DNA of 64,000 bases from the NCBI GenBank assembly GCA_028753945.1, contig JAPNXP010000009.1, positions 6,557,540 to 6,621,539 of the forward strand, written 5' to 3'. This DNA is from Hexactinellida sp. DTS-2022. Taxonomy: Eukaryota; Porifera; Hexactinellida. Below the pieces are notes generated by a model. It was not told the origin of the DNA. It ran no database searches and saw only the letters and a list, made by a program, of their open reading frames with translations. This document shows, piece after piece, positions 29,851 to 41,505 of the stretch (its first letter is position 1; each line of letters opens with the position of its first letter). The position numbers and the translations under genes are program-made.

Positions 29851-32847
29851 GTCTAGATATTGAAAGTATGAATGTTTCATTATGTTATCGGATAATATAA
29901 TGAATTTTGAATCCCAACGTCTATATATTGTACGCAAAATGCGTACAATGTTATACAGTAGATATATAAATAGCGAATACTAACGAGTTTCTCCTTTGTA
30001 GAATGTCTAGATATAGAAAGTATGAATGTTTCATTATGTTATTGGTTGATAGAATAAATTTTGAGTCCCAACGTCTATATATTGTACGCAAAATGCGTAC
30101 AATATTATACAGTGGATATATAAATAGTGAATACTAACGAGTTTCAACATTGTAGAATGTCCTACACATAGAAAGTATGAATGTTTCATTATGTTATTGG
30201 TTGATATAATAAATTTTGAGTCCCAACGTCTATATATTGTACGCAAAATGCGTACAATGTTATAAAGTGGATATATAAATAGCGAATACTAACGAGGTTC
30301 TCCTTTGTAGAATGTCTAGATATAGAAAGTATGAATGTTTCATTATGTTATTGGTTGATATAATTAATTTGGATCCCAAAGTCTATATATTGTACGCAAA
30401 ATGCCTACAATATTATACAGTAGATATATAAATAGCGAATACTAACGAGGTTCTCCATTGTAGAATGTCCTACATATAGAAAGTATGAATGTTTCATTAT
30501 GTTATTGGTTGATATAATAAATTTGGAATCCCAACGTGTATATTGTACGCAAAATGTGTACAATGTTATACTGTGGATATATAAATAGCGAATAGTAACG
30601 AGGTTCTCCATTGTAGAATGTCAGGGATATAGAAAGTATGAATGTTTCATTATGTTATTGGTTGATATAATTAATTTTGAATCCCAATGTCAATATATTG
30701 TACGCAAAATGCGTACAATGTTATAAAGTAGATATATAAATAGCGAATACTAACGAGGTTCTCCTTTGTAGAATGGCTAGATATAGAAAGTATGAATGTT
30801 TCATTATGTTATTGGTTGATATAATTAATTTTGAATCCCAACGTTAATATATTGTACGCAAAATGCGTACATTGTTATAAAGTAGATATATAAATAGCGA
30901 ATACTAACGAGGTTCTCCATTGTAGAATGTCCTACATATAGAAAGTATGAATGTTTCATTATGTTATTGGTTGATATAATTAATTTGGATCCCAAAGTCT
31001 ATATATTGTACGCAAAATGCGTACAATGTTATACAGTGGATATATAAATAGCGAATACTAACGAGGTTCTCCTTTGTAGAATGTCAGGGATATAGAAAGT
31101 ATGAATGTTTCATTATGTTATTGGTTGATATAATAAATTTTGAATCCAACGTCTATATATTGTACGCAAAATGCGTACAATGTTATAAAGTGGATATATA
31201 AATAGCGAATACTAACGAGGTTCTCCATTGTAGAATGTCTAGATATAGAAAGTATGAATGTTTCATTATGTTATCGGTTAATATAATGAATTTTGAATCC
31301 CAACATCTATATATTTTTCGCAAAATGCGTACAATGTTATAAAGTGGATATATAAATAGCGAATACTAACGAGGTTCTCCATTGTAGAATGTCTAGATAT
31401 TGAAAGTATGAATGTTTCATTATGTTATCGGATAATATAATGAATTTTGAATCCCAACGTCTATATATTGTACGCAAAATGCGTACAATGTTATACAGTA
31501 GATATATAAATAGCGAATACTAACGAGTTTCTCCTTTGTAGAATGTCTAGATATAGAAAGTATGAATGTTTCATTATGTTATTGGTTGATAGAATAAATT
31601 TTGAGTCCCAACGTCTATATATTGTACGCAAAATGCGTACAATATTATACAGTGGATATATAAATAGTGAATACTAACGAGTTTCAACATTGTAGAATGT
31701 CCTACACATAGAAAGTATGAATGTTTCATTATGTTATTGGTTGATATAATAAATTTTGAGTCCCAACGTCTATATATTGTACGCAAAATGCGTACAATGT
31801 TATAAAGTGGATATATAAATAGCGAATACTAACGAGGTTCTCCTTTGTAGAATGTCTAGATATAGAAAGTATGAATGTTTCATTATGTTATTGGTTGATA
31901 TAATTAATTTGGATCCCAAAGTCTATATATTGTACGCAAAATGCCTACAATATTATACAGTAGATATATAAATAGCGAATACTAACGAGGTTCTCCATTG
32001 TAGAATGTCCTACATATAGAAAGTATGAATGTTTCATTATGTTATTGGTTGATATAATAAATTTGGAATCCCAACGTGTATATTGTACGCAAAATGTGTA
32101 CAATGTTATACTGTGGATATATAAATAGCGAATAGTAACGAGGTTCTCCATTGTAGAATGTCAGGGATATAGAAAGTATGAATGTTTCATTATGTTATTG
32201 GTTGATATAATTAATTTTGAATCCCAATGTCAATATATTGTACGCAAAATGCGTACAATGTTATAAAGTAGATATATAAATAGCGAATACTAACGAGGTT
32301 CTCCTTTGTAGAATGGCTAGATATAGAAAGTATGAATGTTTCATTATGTTATTGGTTGATATAATTAATTTTGAATCCCAACGTTAATATATTGTACGCA
32401 AAATGCGTACATTGTTATAAAGTAGATATATAAATAGCGAATACTAACGAGGTTCTCCATTGTAGAATGTCCTACATATAGAAAGTATGAATGTTTCATT
32501 ATGTTATTGGTTGATATAATTAATTTGGATCCCAAAGTCTATATATTGTACGCAAAATGCGTACAATGTTATACAGTGGATATATAAATAGCGAATACTA
32601 ACGAGGTTCTCCTTTGTAGAATGTCAGGGATATAGAAAGTATGAATGTTTCATTATGTTATTGGTTGATATAATAAATTTTGAATCCAACGTCTATATAT
32701 TGTACGCAAAATGCGTACAATGTTATAAAGTGGATATATAAATAGCGAATACTAACGAGGTTCTCCATTGTAGAATGTCTAGATATAGAAAGTATGAATG
32801 TTTCATTATGTTATCGGTTAATATAATGAATTTTGAATCCCAACATC
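29816..32847 (-). repeat. Tandem pair of 1540-bp (10-monomer) satellite blocks
   Basis: 29816-31355 is followed by a matching block from 31356, with shared private variants such as the shortened CAACGTGTATATTG monomer at about 30533 and 32073. The second copy is interrupted by the 248-bp transposon at 32848, and the pattern resumes after it (TTTTTCGCA at 33112, TCTAGATATTG at 33188). The transposon therefore arrived after or during this amplification. Confidence 0.8.
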
Positions 32848-33095
32848 CATGGGCGCCGAAACTCTCAAACGCTAGGGGGGGTGTGACGTAATATTCAAAT
32901 GTCAAAGTTAAAAAAACAATGCGTATGGGGATAAAATCAATGTTGGATGGGGATAATTGTATAGATATATACATCATCAACTGAAATTTATACAAACTCA
33001 TTATGGAATCATTAATTTTCCATTTTTCTTCCCTGACTTCTCCTCGGCCAGGGGGGGTGACACCCTCCCTGACCCCCCCACTTTCGGCGCCTATG
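32848..33095. mobile_element. 248-bp non-autonomous hAT-type element in the satellite
   Basis: The termini are CATGGGCGCCGAAA and, inverted, CATAGGCGCCGAAA: 14 bp with one mismatch. The exact 8-bp target duplication CCAACATC lies at 32840-32847 and 33096-33103. Removing the element and one octamer restores a normal monomer (CCCAACATCTATATATTTTT). An 8-bp duplication with CA-start termini points to hAT. The interior has G/C homopolymer runs near both ends and no transposase frame. Long frames crossing it are satellite plus element read-through. Confidence 0.88.
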
Positions 33096-36000
33096 CCAAC
33101 ATCTATATATTTTTCGCAAAATGCGTACAATGTTATAAAGTGGATATATACATAGCGAATACTAACGAGGTTCTCCATTGTAGAATGTCTAGATATTGAA
33201 AGTATGAATGTTTCATTATGTTATCGGATAATATAATGAATTTTGAATCCCAACGTTATATATTGTACGCAAAATGCGTACAATGTTATACAGTAGATAT
33301 ATAAATAGCGAATACTAACGAGGTTCTCCATTGTAGAATGTCCTACATATAGAAAGTATGAATGTTTCATTATGTTATTGGTTGATATAATTAATTTGGA
33401 TCCCAAAGTCTATATATTGTACGCAAAATGCGTACAATGTTATACAGTGGATATATAAATAGCGAATACTAACGAGGTTCTCCATTGTAGAATGTCAGGG
33501 ATATAGAAAGTATGAATGTTTCATTATGTTATTGGTTGATATAATTAATTTTGAATCCCAATGTCAATATATTGTACGCAAAATGCGTACAATGTTATAC
33601 AGTGGATATATAAATAGCGAATACTAACGAGTTTCTCCTTTGTAGAATGTCCTACATATGGAAAGTATGATTGTTTCATCATGTTATTGGTTGAGATAAT
33701 TAATTTTGAATCCCAAAGTCTATACATTGTACGCAAAATGCGTACAATGTTATACAGTGGATATATAAATAGCGAATACTGACGAGGTTCTCCATTGTAG
33801 AATGTAAGGGACATAGAAAGTATGAATGTTTCATTATGTTATTGGTTGATATAATAAATTTTGAGTCCCAACGTCTATATATTGTACGCAAAATGCGTAC
33901 AATATTATACAGTGGATATATAAATAGTGAATACTAACGAGTTTCTCCTTTGTAGAATGTCTAGATATAGAAAGTATGAATGTTTCATTATGTTATTGGT
34001 TGATATAATAAATTTTGAATCCCAACGTCTATATATTGTACGCAAAATGCGTACAATGTTATAAAGTGGATATATAAATAGCGAATACTAACGAGGTTCT
34101 CCTTTGTAGAATGTCTAGATATAGAAAGTATGAATGTTTCATTATGTTATTGGTTGATATAATAAATTTTGAGTCCCAACGTCTATATATTGCACGCAAA
34201 ATGCGTACAATATTATACAGTGGATATATAAATAGTGAATACTAACGAGTTTCTCCATTGTAGAATGTCCTACATATAGAAAGTATGAATGTTTCAATAT
34301 GTTATTGGTTGATATAATAAATTTTGAATATCAACGTCTATATATTGTACGCAAAATGCGTACAATGTTATAAAGTAGATATATAAATGGCGAATACTAA
34401 CGAGGTTCTCCATTGTAGAATGTCAGGGATATAGAAAGTATGAATGTTTCATTATGTTATTGGTTGATATAATTAATTTTGAATCCCAATGTCAATATAT
34501 TGTACGCAAAATGCGTACAATGTTATAAAGTAGATATATAAATAGCGAATACTAACGAGGTTCTCCTTTGTAGAATGTCTAGATATAGAAAGTATGAATG
34601 TTTCATTATGTTATTGGTTGATATAATAAATTTTGAGTCCCAACGTCTATATATTGCACGCAAAATGCGTACAATATTATACAGTGGATATATAAATAGT
34701 GAATACTAACGAGTTTCTCCATTGTAGAATGTCCTACATATAGAAAGTATGAATGTTTCAATATGTTATTGGTTGATATAATAAATTTTGAATCCCAACG
34801 TCTATATATTGTACGCAAAATGCGTACAATGTTATAAAGTAGATATATAAATGGCGAATACTAACGAGGTTCTCCATTGTAGAATGTCAGGGATATAGAA
34901 AGTATGAATGTTTCATTATGTTATTGGTTGATATAATTAATTTGGATCCCAAAGTCTATATATTGTACGCAAAATGCCTACAATATTATACAGTAGATAT
35001 ATAAATAGCGAATACTAACGAGGTTCTCCATTGTAGAATGTCCTACATATAGAAAGTATGAATGTTTCATTATGTTATTGGTTGATATAATAAATTTGGA
35101 ATCCCAACGTTTATATATTGTACGCAAAATGTGTACAATGTTATACTGTGGATATATAAATAGCGAATAGTAACGAGGTTCTCCATTGTAGAATGTCAGG
35201 GATATAGAAAGTATGAATGTTTCATTATGTTATTGGTTGATATAATTAATTTGGATCCCAAAGTCTATATATTGTACGCAAAATGCGTACAATGTTATAC
35301 AGTGGATATATAAATAGCGAATACTAACGAGGTTCTCCATTGTAGAATGTCAGGGATATAGAAAGTATGAATGTTTCATTATGTTATTGGTTGATATAAT
35401 TAATTTTGAATCCCAATGTCAATATATTGCACGCAAAATGCGTACAATGTTATACAGTGGATATATAAATAGCGAATACTAACGAGTTTCTCCTTTGTAG
35501 AATGTCCTACATATAGAAAGTATGATTGTTTCATTATGTTATTGGTTGAGATAATTAATTTTGAATCCCAAAGTCTATACATTGTACGCAAAATGCGTAC
35601 AATGTTATACAGTGGATATATAAATAGCGAATACTGACGAGGTTCTCCATTGTAGAATGTAAGGGACATAGAAAGTATGAATGTTTCATTATGTTATTGG
35701 TTGATATAATAAATTTTGAGTCCCAACGTCTATATATTGTACGCAAAATGCGTACAATATTATACAGTGGATATATAAATAGTGAATACTAACGAGTTTC
35801 TCCTTTGTAGAATGTCTAGATATAGAAAGTATGAATGTTTCATTATGTTATTGGTTGATATAATTAATTTTGAATCCCAACGTCTATATATTGTACGCAA
35901 AATGCGTACAATGTTATAAAGTGGATATATAAATAGCGAATACTAACGAGGTTCTCCTTTGTAGAATGTCTAGATATAGAAAGTATGAATGTTTCATTAT

Positions 36001-37711
36001 GTTATTGGTTGATATAATAAATTTTGAGTCCCAACGTCTATATATTGCACGCAAAATGCGTACAATATTATACAGTGGATATATAAATAGTGAATACTAG
36101 CGAGTTTCTCCATTGTAGAATGTCCTACATATAGAAAGTATGAATGTTTCAATATGTTATTGGTTGATATAATAAATTTTGAATCCCAACGTCTATATAT
36201 TGTACGCAAAATGCGTACAATGTTATAAAGTAGATATATAAATGGCGAATACTAACGAGGTTCTCCATTGTAGAATGTCAGGGATATAGAAAGTATGAAT
36301 GTTTCATTATGTTATTGGTTGATATAATTAATTTTGAATCCCAATGTCAATATATTGTACGCAAAATGCGTACAATGTTATAAAGTAGATATATAAATTG
36401 CGAATACTAACGAGGTTCTCCTTTGTAGAATGTCTAGATATAGAAAGTATGAAAGTTTCATTATGTTATTGGTTGATATAATAAATTTTGAGTCCCAACG
36501 TCTATATATTGTACGCAAAATGCGTACAATATTATACAGTGGATATATAAATAGTGAATACTAACGAGTTTCTCCATTGTAGAATGTCCTACATATAGAA
36601 AGTATGAATGTTTCATTATGTTATTGGTTGATATAATAAATTTTGAATCCCAACGTCTATATATTGTACGCAAAATGCGTACAATGTTATAAAGTGGATA
36701 TATAAATAGCGAATACTAACGAGGTTCTCCATTGTAGAATGTCTAGATATAGAAAGTATGAATGTTTCATTATGTTATCGGTTAATATAATGAATTTTGA
36801 ATCCCAACATCTATATATTTTTCGCAAAATGCGTACAATGTTATAAAGTGGATATACACATAGCGAATACTAACGAGGTTCTCCATTGTAGAATGTCTAG
36901 ATATTGAAAGTATGAATGTTTCATTATGTTATCGGATAATATAATGAATTTTGAATCCCAACGTCTATATATTGTACGCAAAATGCGTACAATGTTATAA
37001 AGTGGATATATAAATAGCGAATACTAACGAGATTCTCCATTGTAGAATGTCTAGATATAGAAAGTATGAATGTTTCATTATGTTATCGGTTAATATAATG
37101 AATTTTGAATCCCAACGTCTATATATTGTACGCAAAATGCGTACAATGTTATAAAGTGGATATATAAATAGCGAATACTAACGAGGTTCTCCTTTGTAGA
37201 ATGTCTAGATATTGAAAGTATGAATGTTTCATTATGTTATTGGTTGATATAATAAATTTTGAATCCAACGTCTATATATTGTACGCAAAATGCGTACAAT
37301 GTTATAAAGTGGATATATAAATAGCGAATACTAACGAGGTTCTCCATTGTAGAATGTCTAGATATAGAAAGTATGAATGTTTCATTATGTTATCGGTTAA
37401 TATAATGAATTTTGAATCCCAACATCTATATATTTTTCGCAAAATGCGTACAATGTTATAAAGTGGATATACACATAGCGAATACTAACGAGGTTCTCCA
37501 TTGTAGAATGTCTAGATATTGAAAGTATGAATGTTTCATTATGTTATCGGATAATATAATGAATTTTGAATCCCAACGTCTATATATTGTACGCAAAATG
37601 CGTACAATGTTATACAGTAGATATATAAATAGCGAATACTAACGAGTTTCTCCTTTGTAGAATGTCTAGATATAGAAAGTATGAATGTTTCATTATGTTA
37701 TTGGTTGATAG
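33096..37711 (-). repeat. 154-bp satellite array, reversed arm, part 2
   Basis: About 30 monomers in the same reversed orientation between two transposon insertions. It starts with the right target duplication of the 248-bp element and ends with GTTGATAG (37704-37711), the left target duplication of the 570-bp element. A monomer around 33240 lacks one base (CAACGTTATATATTG) relative to its neighbours. Confidence 0.96.
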
Positions 37712-38281
37712 CAGGGTTGGGTTCAAGTACAATTTACTTAAGTACTTCTGTAATTAAGTACATTTTCTGAGTACTTGTACTTGTACTTAAGTACTTTCAC
37801 CATTTTTCCGTTGTACTTGTACTTGTACTTAATTACTTTCCTCATTTTTCTAAAGTACTTGCACTTGTACTTGAGTACTTGTTACTCGTGACTTTTTTAT
37901 CATTCAATATATTTCCAACACACATCATTGATGTTCCTCAAATCCCATCTCATATAAAGTAGTGTTACTTAATACTTAGTATACTAGGAATTGTGTTCGT
38001 GTCAATGACTACTGCTAAATCAATTAAATAGATTTGGATGATACTATATAAACTATGTATTTAGCAATTTCTACTATTAGTACGAGAGATTTATCATAAG
38101 AGCTTGGGAAGTACTTGTACTTGTACTTGTACTTAAGTATTTTCCTAATTTTTTCATTGTACTTGTACTTGTACTTAAGTACTTTAATTTACCTGTACTT
38201 GTACTTGTATTGTACTTGAATATCTGAAAAGTAGTAGTACTTGTACTTAAGTACTTTCAAATGTACTTGAACCCAACCCTG
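37712..38281. mobile_element. 570-bp non-autonomous hAT-type element with TACTTG-rich ends
   Basis: A perfect 20-bp terminal inverted repeat CAGGGTTGGGTTCAAGTACA at both ends and an exact 8-bp target duplication GTTGATAG at 37704-37711 and 38282-38289. The terminus matches the CAGGGTTGGG type typical of hAT elements. Sub-terminal regions on both sides are packed with TACTTGTACTT and AAGTACTT iterations (about 37725-37885 and 38105-38270), a usual arrangement for transposase-binding arrays. The middle is plain AT-rich sequence with no transposase frame. Confidence 0.92.
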
Positions 38282-40605
38282 GTTGATAGAATAAATTTTG
38301 AGTCCCAACGTCTATATATTGTACGCAAAATGCGTACAATATTATACAGTGGATATATAAATAGTGAATACTAACGAGTTTCAACATTGTAGAATGTCCT
38401 ACACATAGAAAGTATGAATGTTTCATTATGTTATTGGTTGATATAATAAATTTTGAGTCCCAACGTCTATATATTGTACGCAAAATGCGTACAATGTTAT
38501 AAAGTGGATATATAAATAGCGAATACTAACGAGGTTCTCCTTTGTAGAATGTCTAGATATAGAAAGTATGAATGTTTCATTATGTTATTGGTTGATATAA
38601 TTAATTTGGATCCCAAAGTCTATATATTGTACGCAAAATGCCTACAATATTATACAGTAGATATATAAATAGCGAATACTAACGAGGTTCTCCATTGTAG
38701 AATGTCCTACATATAGAAAGTATGAATGTTTCATTATGTTATTGGTTGATATAATAAATTTGGAATCCCAACGTTTATATATTGTACGCAAAATGTGTAC
38801 AATGTTATACTGTGGATATATAAATAGCGAATAGTAACGAGGTTCTCCATTGTAGAATGTCAGGGATATAGAAAGTATGAATGTTTCATTATGTTATTGG
38901 TTGATATAATTAATTTTGAATCCCAATGTCAATATATTGTACGCAAAATGCGTACAATGTTATAAAGTAGATATATAAATAGCGAATACTAACGAGGTTC
39001 TCCTTTGTAGAATGGCTAGATATAGAAATGATGAATGTTTCATTATGTTATTGGTTGATATAATGAATTTTGAATCCCAAAGTCTATATATTGTACGCAA
39101 AATGCGTACAAAGTTATAAAGTAGATATATAAATAGCGAATACTAACGAGGTTCTCCATTGTAGAATGTCCTACATATAGAAAGTATGAATGTTTCATTA
39201 TGTTATTGCTTGATATAATTAATTTGGATCCCTACGTCTATATATTGTACGCAAAATGCGTACATTGTTATAAAGTAGATATATAAATAGCGAATACTAA
39301 CGAGGTTCTCCATTGTAGAATGTCCTACATATAGAAAGTATGAATGTTTCATTATGTTATTGGTTGATATAATTAATTTTGAATCCCAATGTCAATATAT
39401 TGTACGCAAAATGCGTACAATGTTATAAAGTGGATATATAAATAGCGAATACTAACGAGGTTCTCCTTTGTAGAATGTCAGGGATATAGAAAGTATGAAT
39501 GTTTCATTATGTTATTGGTTGATATAATTAATTTTGAATCCCAACGTCAATATATTGTACGCAAAATGCGTACAATGTTATACAGTGGATATATAAATAG
39601 CGAATACTAACGAGGTTCTCCATTGTAGAATGTCTAGATATAGAAAGTATGAATGTTTCATTATGTTATTGGTTGATATAATTAATTTGAATCCCAACGT
39701 CCATATATTGTACGCAAAATGCGTACAATGTTATACAGTGGATATATAAAATAGCGAATACTAACGAGGTTCTCCTTTGTATAATGTCTAGATATAAAAA
39801 GTATGAATGTTTCATTATGTTATCGGTTAATATAATGAATTTTGAATCCCAACGTCTATATATTGTACGCAAAATGCGTACAATGTTATAAAGTGGATAT
39901 ATAAATAGCGAATACTGACGAGGTTCTCCATTGTAGAATGTCCTACATATAGAAAGTATGAATGTTTCATTATGTTATTGGTTGATATAATTAATTTGGA
40001 TCCCAAAGTCTATATATTGTACGCAAAATGAGTACAATGTTATAAAGTGGATATATAAATAGCGAATACTAACGAGGTTCTCCTTTGTAGAATGTCTAGA
40101 TATAGAAATTATGAATGTTTCATTATGTTATTGGTTGATATAATTAATTTTGAATCCCAACGTCAATATATTGTACGCAAAATGCGTACATTGTTATAAA
40201 GTAGATATATAAATAGCGAATACTAACGAGGTTCTCCATTGTAGAATGTCCTACATATAGAAAGTATGAATGTTTCATTATGTTATTGGTTGATATAATT
40301 AATTTGGATCCCAAAGTCTATATATTGTACGCAAAATGCGTACAATGTTATACAGTGGATATATAAATAGCGAATACTAACGAGGTTCTCCATTGTAGAA
40401 TGTCAGGGATATAGAAAGTATGAATGTTTCATTATGTTATTGGTTGATATAATTAATTTTGAATCCCAATGTCAATATATTGTACGCAAAATGCGTACAA
40501 TGTTATACAGTGGATATATAAATAGCGAATACTAACGAGTTTCTCCTTTGTAGAATGTCCTACATATAGAAAGTATGATTGTTTCATTATGTTATTGGTT
40601 GAGAT
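38282..40605 (-). repeat. 154-bp satellite array, reversed arm, part 3
   Basis: About 15 monomers in reverse orientation, ending mid-monomer at GGTTGAGAT against copy 2 of the 155-bp MITE. The last monomer is the rare ATGATTGTTTC...GGTTGAGAT subtype, also found complete near 18275-18360, 33640-33740 and 35505-35590. This identifies which monomer type the MITE originally entered. Confidence 0.95.
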
Positions 40606-40760
40606 CATGGGCGGCGCGGCCGCACCCCGCACGGGTGATTCACCCGCGGGCCCCTCAACCGATTACAAAGGGGGCCCCTAGTTCAGGTCCCACGGGGCCC
40701 TGGACAAAGGGGACTAGTAGGTCGATCACCCGGGGGCCCCCAAAAGCCGCGCCGCCTCTG
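40606..40760 (-). mobile_element. 155-bp GC-rich hAT-type MITE, copy 2 (inverted)
   Basis: The reverse complement of 15844-15998 with only two differences in 155 bp, both in GCGGCCGCACC against GCGGGCACACC near one end. The inner flank GTTGAGAT (40598-40605) is the complement of ATCTCAAC beside copy 1. The outer flank (TAGGAGGT) is not satellite and shows no matching octamer. The two copies form a 24.6-kb-spaced inverted pair at the ends of the reversed satellite arm. A frame that reads through it is not a gene. Confidence 0.82.
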
Positions 40761-40820
40761 TAGGAGGTTACTGTCCTCTTGAGTGTATAGCAAAACGGAG
40801 TGCGGCGGAGAGATAGAGAG
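40761..40820. other. Short unique spacer beside the satellite edge
   Basis: Sixty bases between the MITE and the foldback. They include a purine-rich GAGAGATAGAGAGAG stretch that continues into the foldback arm. No gene or RNA feature is recognised. Confidence 0.5.
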
Positions 40821-41073
40821 AGACATCAGTTGAAGATTAAAATAATTATTAAATCCGGCGTATATATACTAATCGTGTCTGTCACAGGTGTTTGGGTCTG
40901 TATCTGTAGACAAAGGTTGCAGGTTTTTAACTTGCAAGCTAATTAATTACTACACTCAATATCCGCTGTGTATGTTTTGTACTTTGCAGGTTTGAACACC
41001 TGTGACATACTCGATTAGTATATATACGCCGGATTTAATAATAATTTTAATCTTCAATTGATGCCTGATGTCT
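40821..41073. repeat. Foldback (inverted repeat) with 72/79-bp arms
   Basis: The left arm 40821-40892 and right arm 40995-41073 are inverted copies. They share GAAGATTAAAAT, ATTAAATCCGGCG, TATATATACTAATCG and GTCACAGGTGTT with few mismatches and one 7-base indel near the outer end. The spacer is about 102 bp. No clear target duplication flanks it. It may be a MITE or foldback remnant of unknown family, or a stable hairpin transcript. Confidence 0.75.
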
Positions 41074-41101
41074 CGCTCTCACCTCGTTCCACGTTCCACG
41101 T

Positions 41102-41505
41102 TCCATTATCGCTCAGAGGGTACCAAATTGGGTACCCTCGTGTCCATTGCAATTTGCTAGTGCTGCGCCCCTTCTCTCAACTGATTGGGATCCATAAGGT
41201 GTAGGGAGCAACTTGCGGAGGTTGCGAACTACGCTTTATGGTGAAACTTCAGTTGGGGAAAGGGGCGTCCGACAGTACTACGATTATAAATTTGGGAGAG
41301 TACACCAACTTGGGTATATCTCACTATTCATTCCATTGGGCTGGTGCTGTCCCCTGCTTCTTGGCTGGCTTTTGAACCTCGATGAGTGGCAATCGGCTTG
41401 CGGAGGCCGAACGTTGCTTGTTGGGGGGAGATTCCAGTGATGAGTAGGGGGTCCGCCGGCACCGGCCCTTCGTTTGCATCTTGAACTCTGCGGTCTAGAA
41501 GTTCT
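41102..41505. repeat. Direct repeat 1 of a structured, unidentified 405-bp unit
   Basis: This recurs at 42026-42432 with a shift of 924-927 bp and only scattered substitutions. It contains a perfect small hairpin (GAGGGTACC, AAATTG, GGTACCCTC). It also holds a long three-tier stem: 41166-41183 pairs with 41250-41267 (18 bp including G-U pairs, one C-A mismatch), 41192-41204 with 41229-41241 (13 bp), and GCAAC with GTTGC around an 8-base loop TTGCGGAG. A second hairpin at 41393-41410 (TCGGC/GCCGA) has the same loop. No coding frame is convincing. It may be a non-coding RNA gene pair or the terminal repeats of a mobile element. Confidence 0.7.

Larger units (their letters stand above)
15999..32847 (-). 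repeat. 154-bp satellite array, reversed arm, part 1
   Basis: The same monomer as 1-15843 in reverse complement, about 109 units. It begins mid-monomer (GATATAATGAATTTTGAATC) directly against the 155-bp MITE. The last eight bases, CCAACATC at 32840-32847, are the left target duplication of a 248-bp insertion. The subtypes seen here also occur on the plus arm, so this is the same family inverted and not a second satellite. Confidence 0.96.

Noticed and set aside
32723-33178. A 151-residue minus-strand frame
   Set aside because: A chimera of satellite monomer and the 248-bp hAT element with no recognisable domain.
560-39872. Dozens of 60-90-residue frames of one family (IISTNNIMKHSYF...) on both strands
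   Set aside because: They recur with the satellite period, follow array orientation, mostly open at TTG or GTG and drift in and out of frame with monomer indels. They are satellite read-through, not a protein family.
40606-40760. A Mutator-type MITE with a 9-10-bp target duplication
   Set aside because: Comparing both copies shows the element includes the outer CAG/CTG, which leaves an 8-bp duplication and CA-start termini, fitting hAT better.
40575-40763. A 62-residue plus-strand frame at the second MITE copy
   Set aside because: A translation of the GC-rich MITE itself; no start context or homology.
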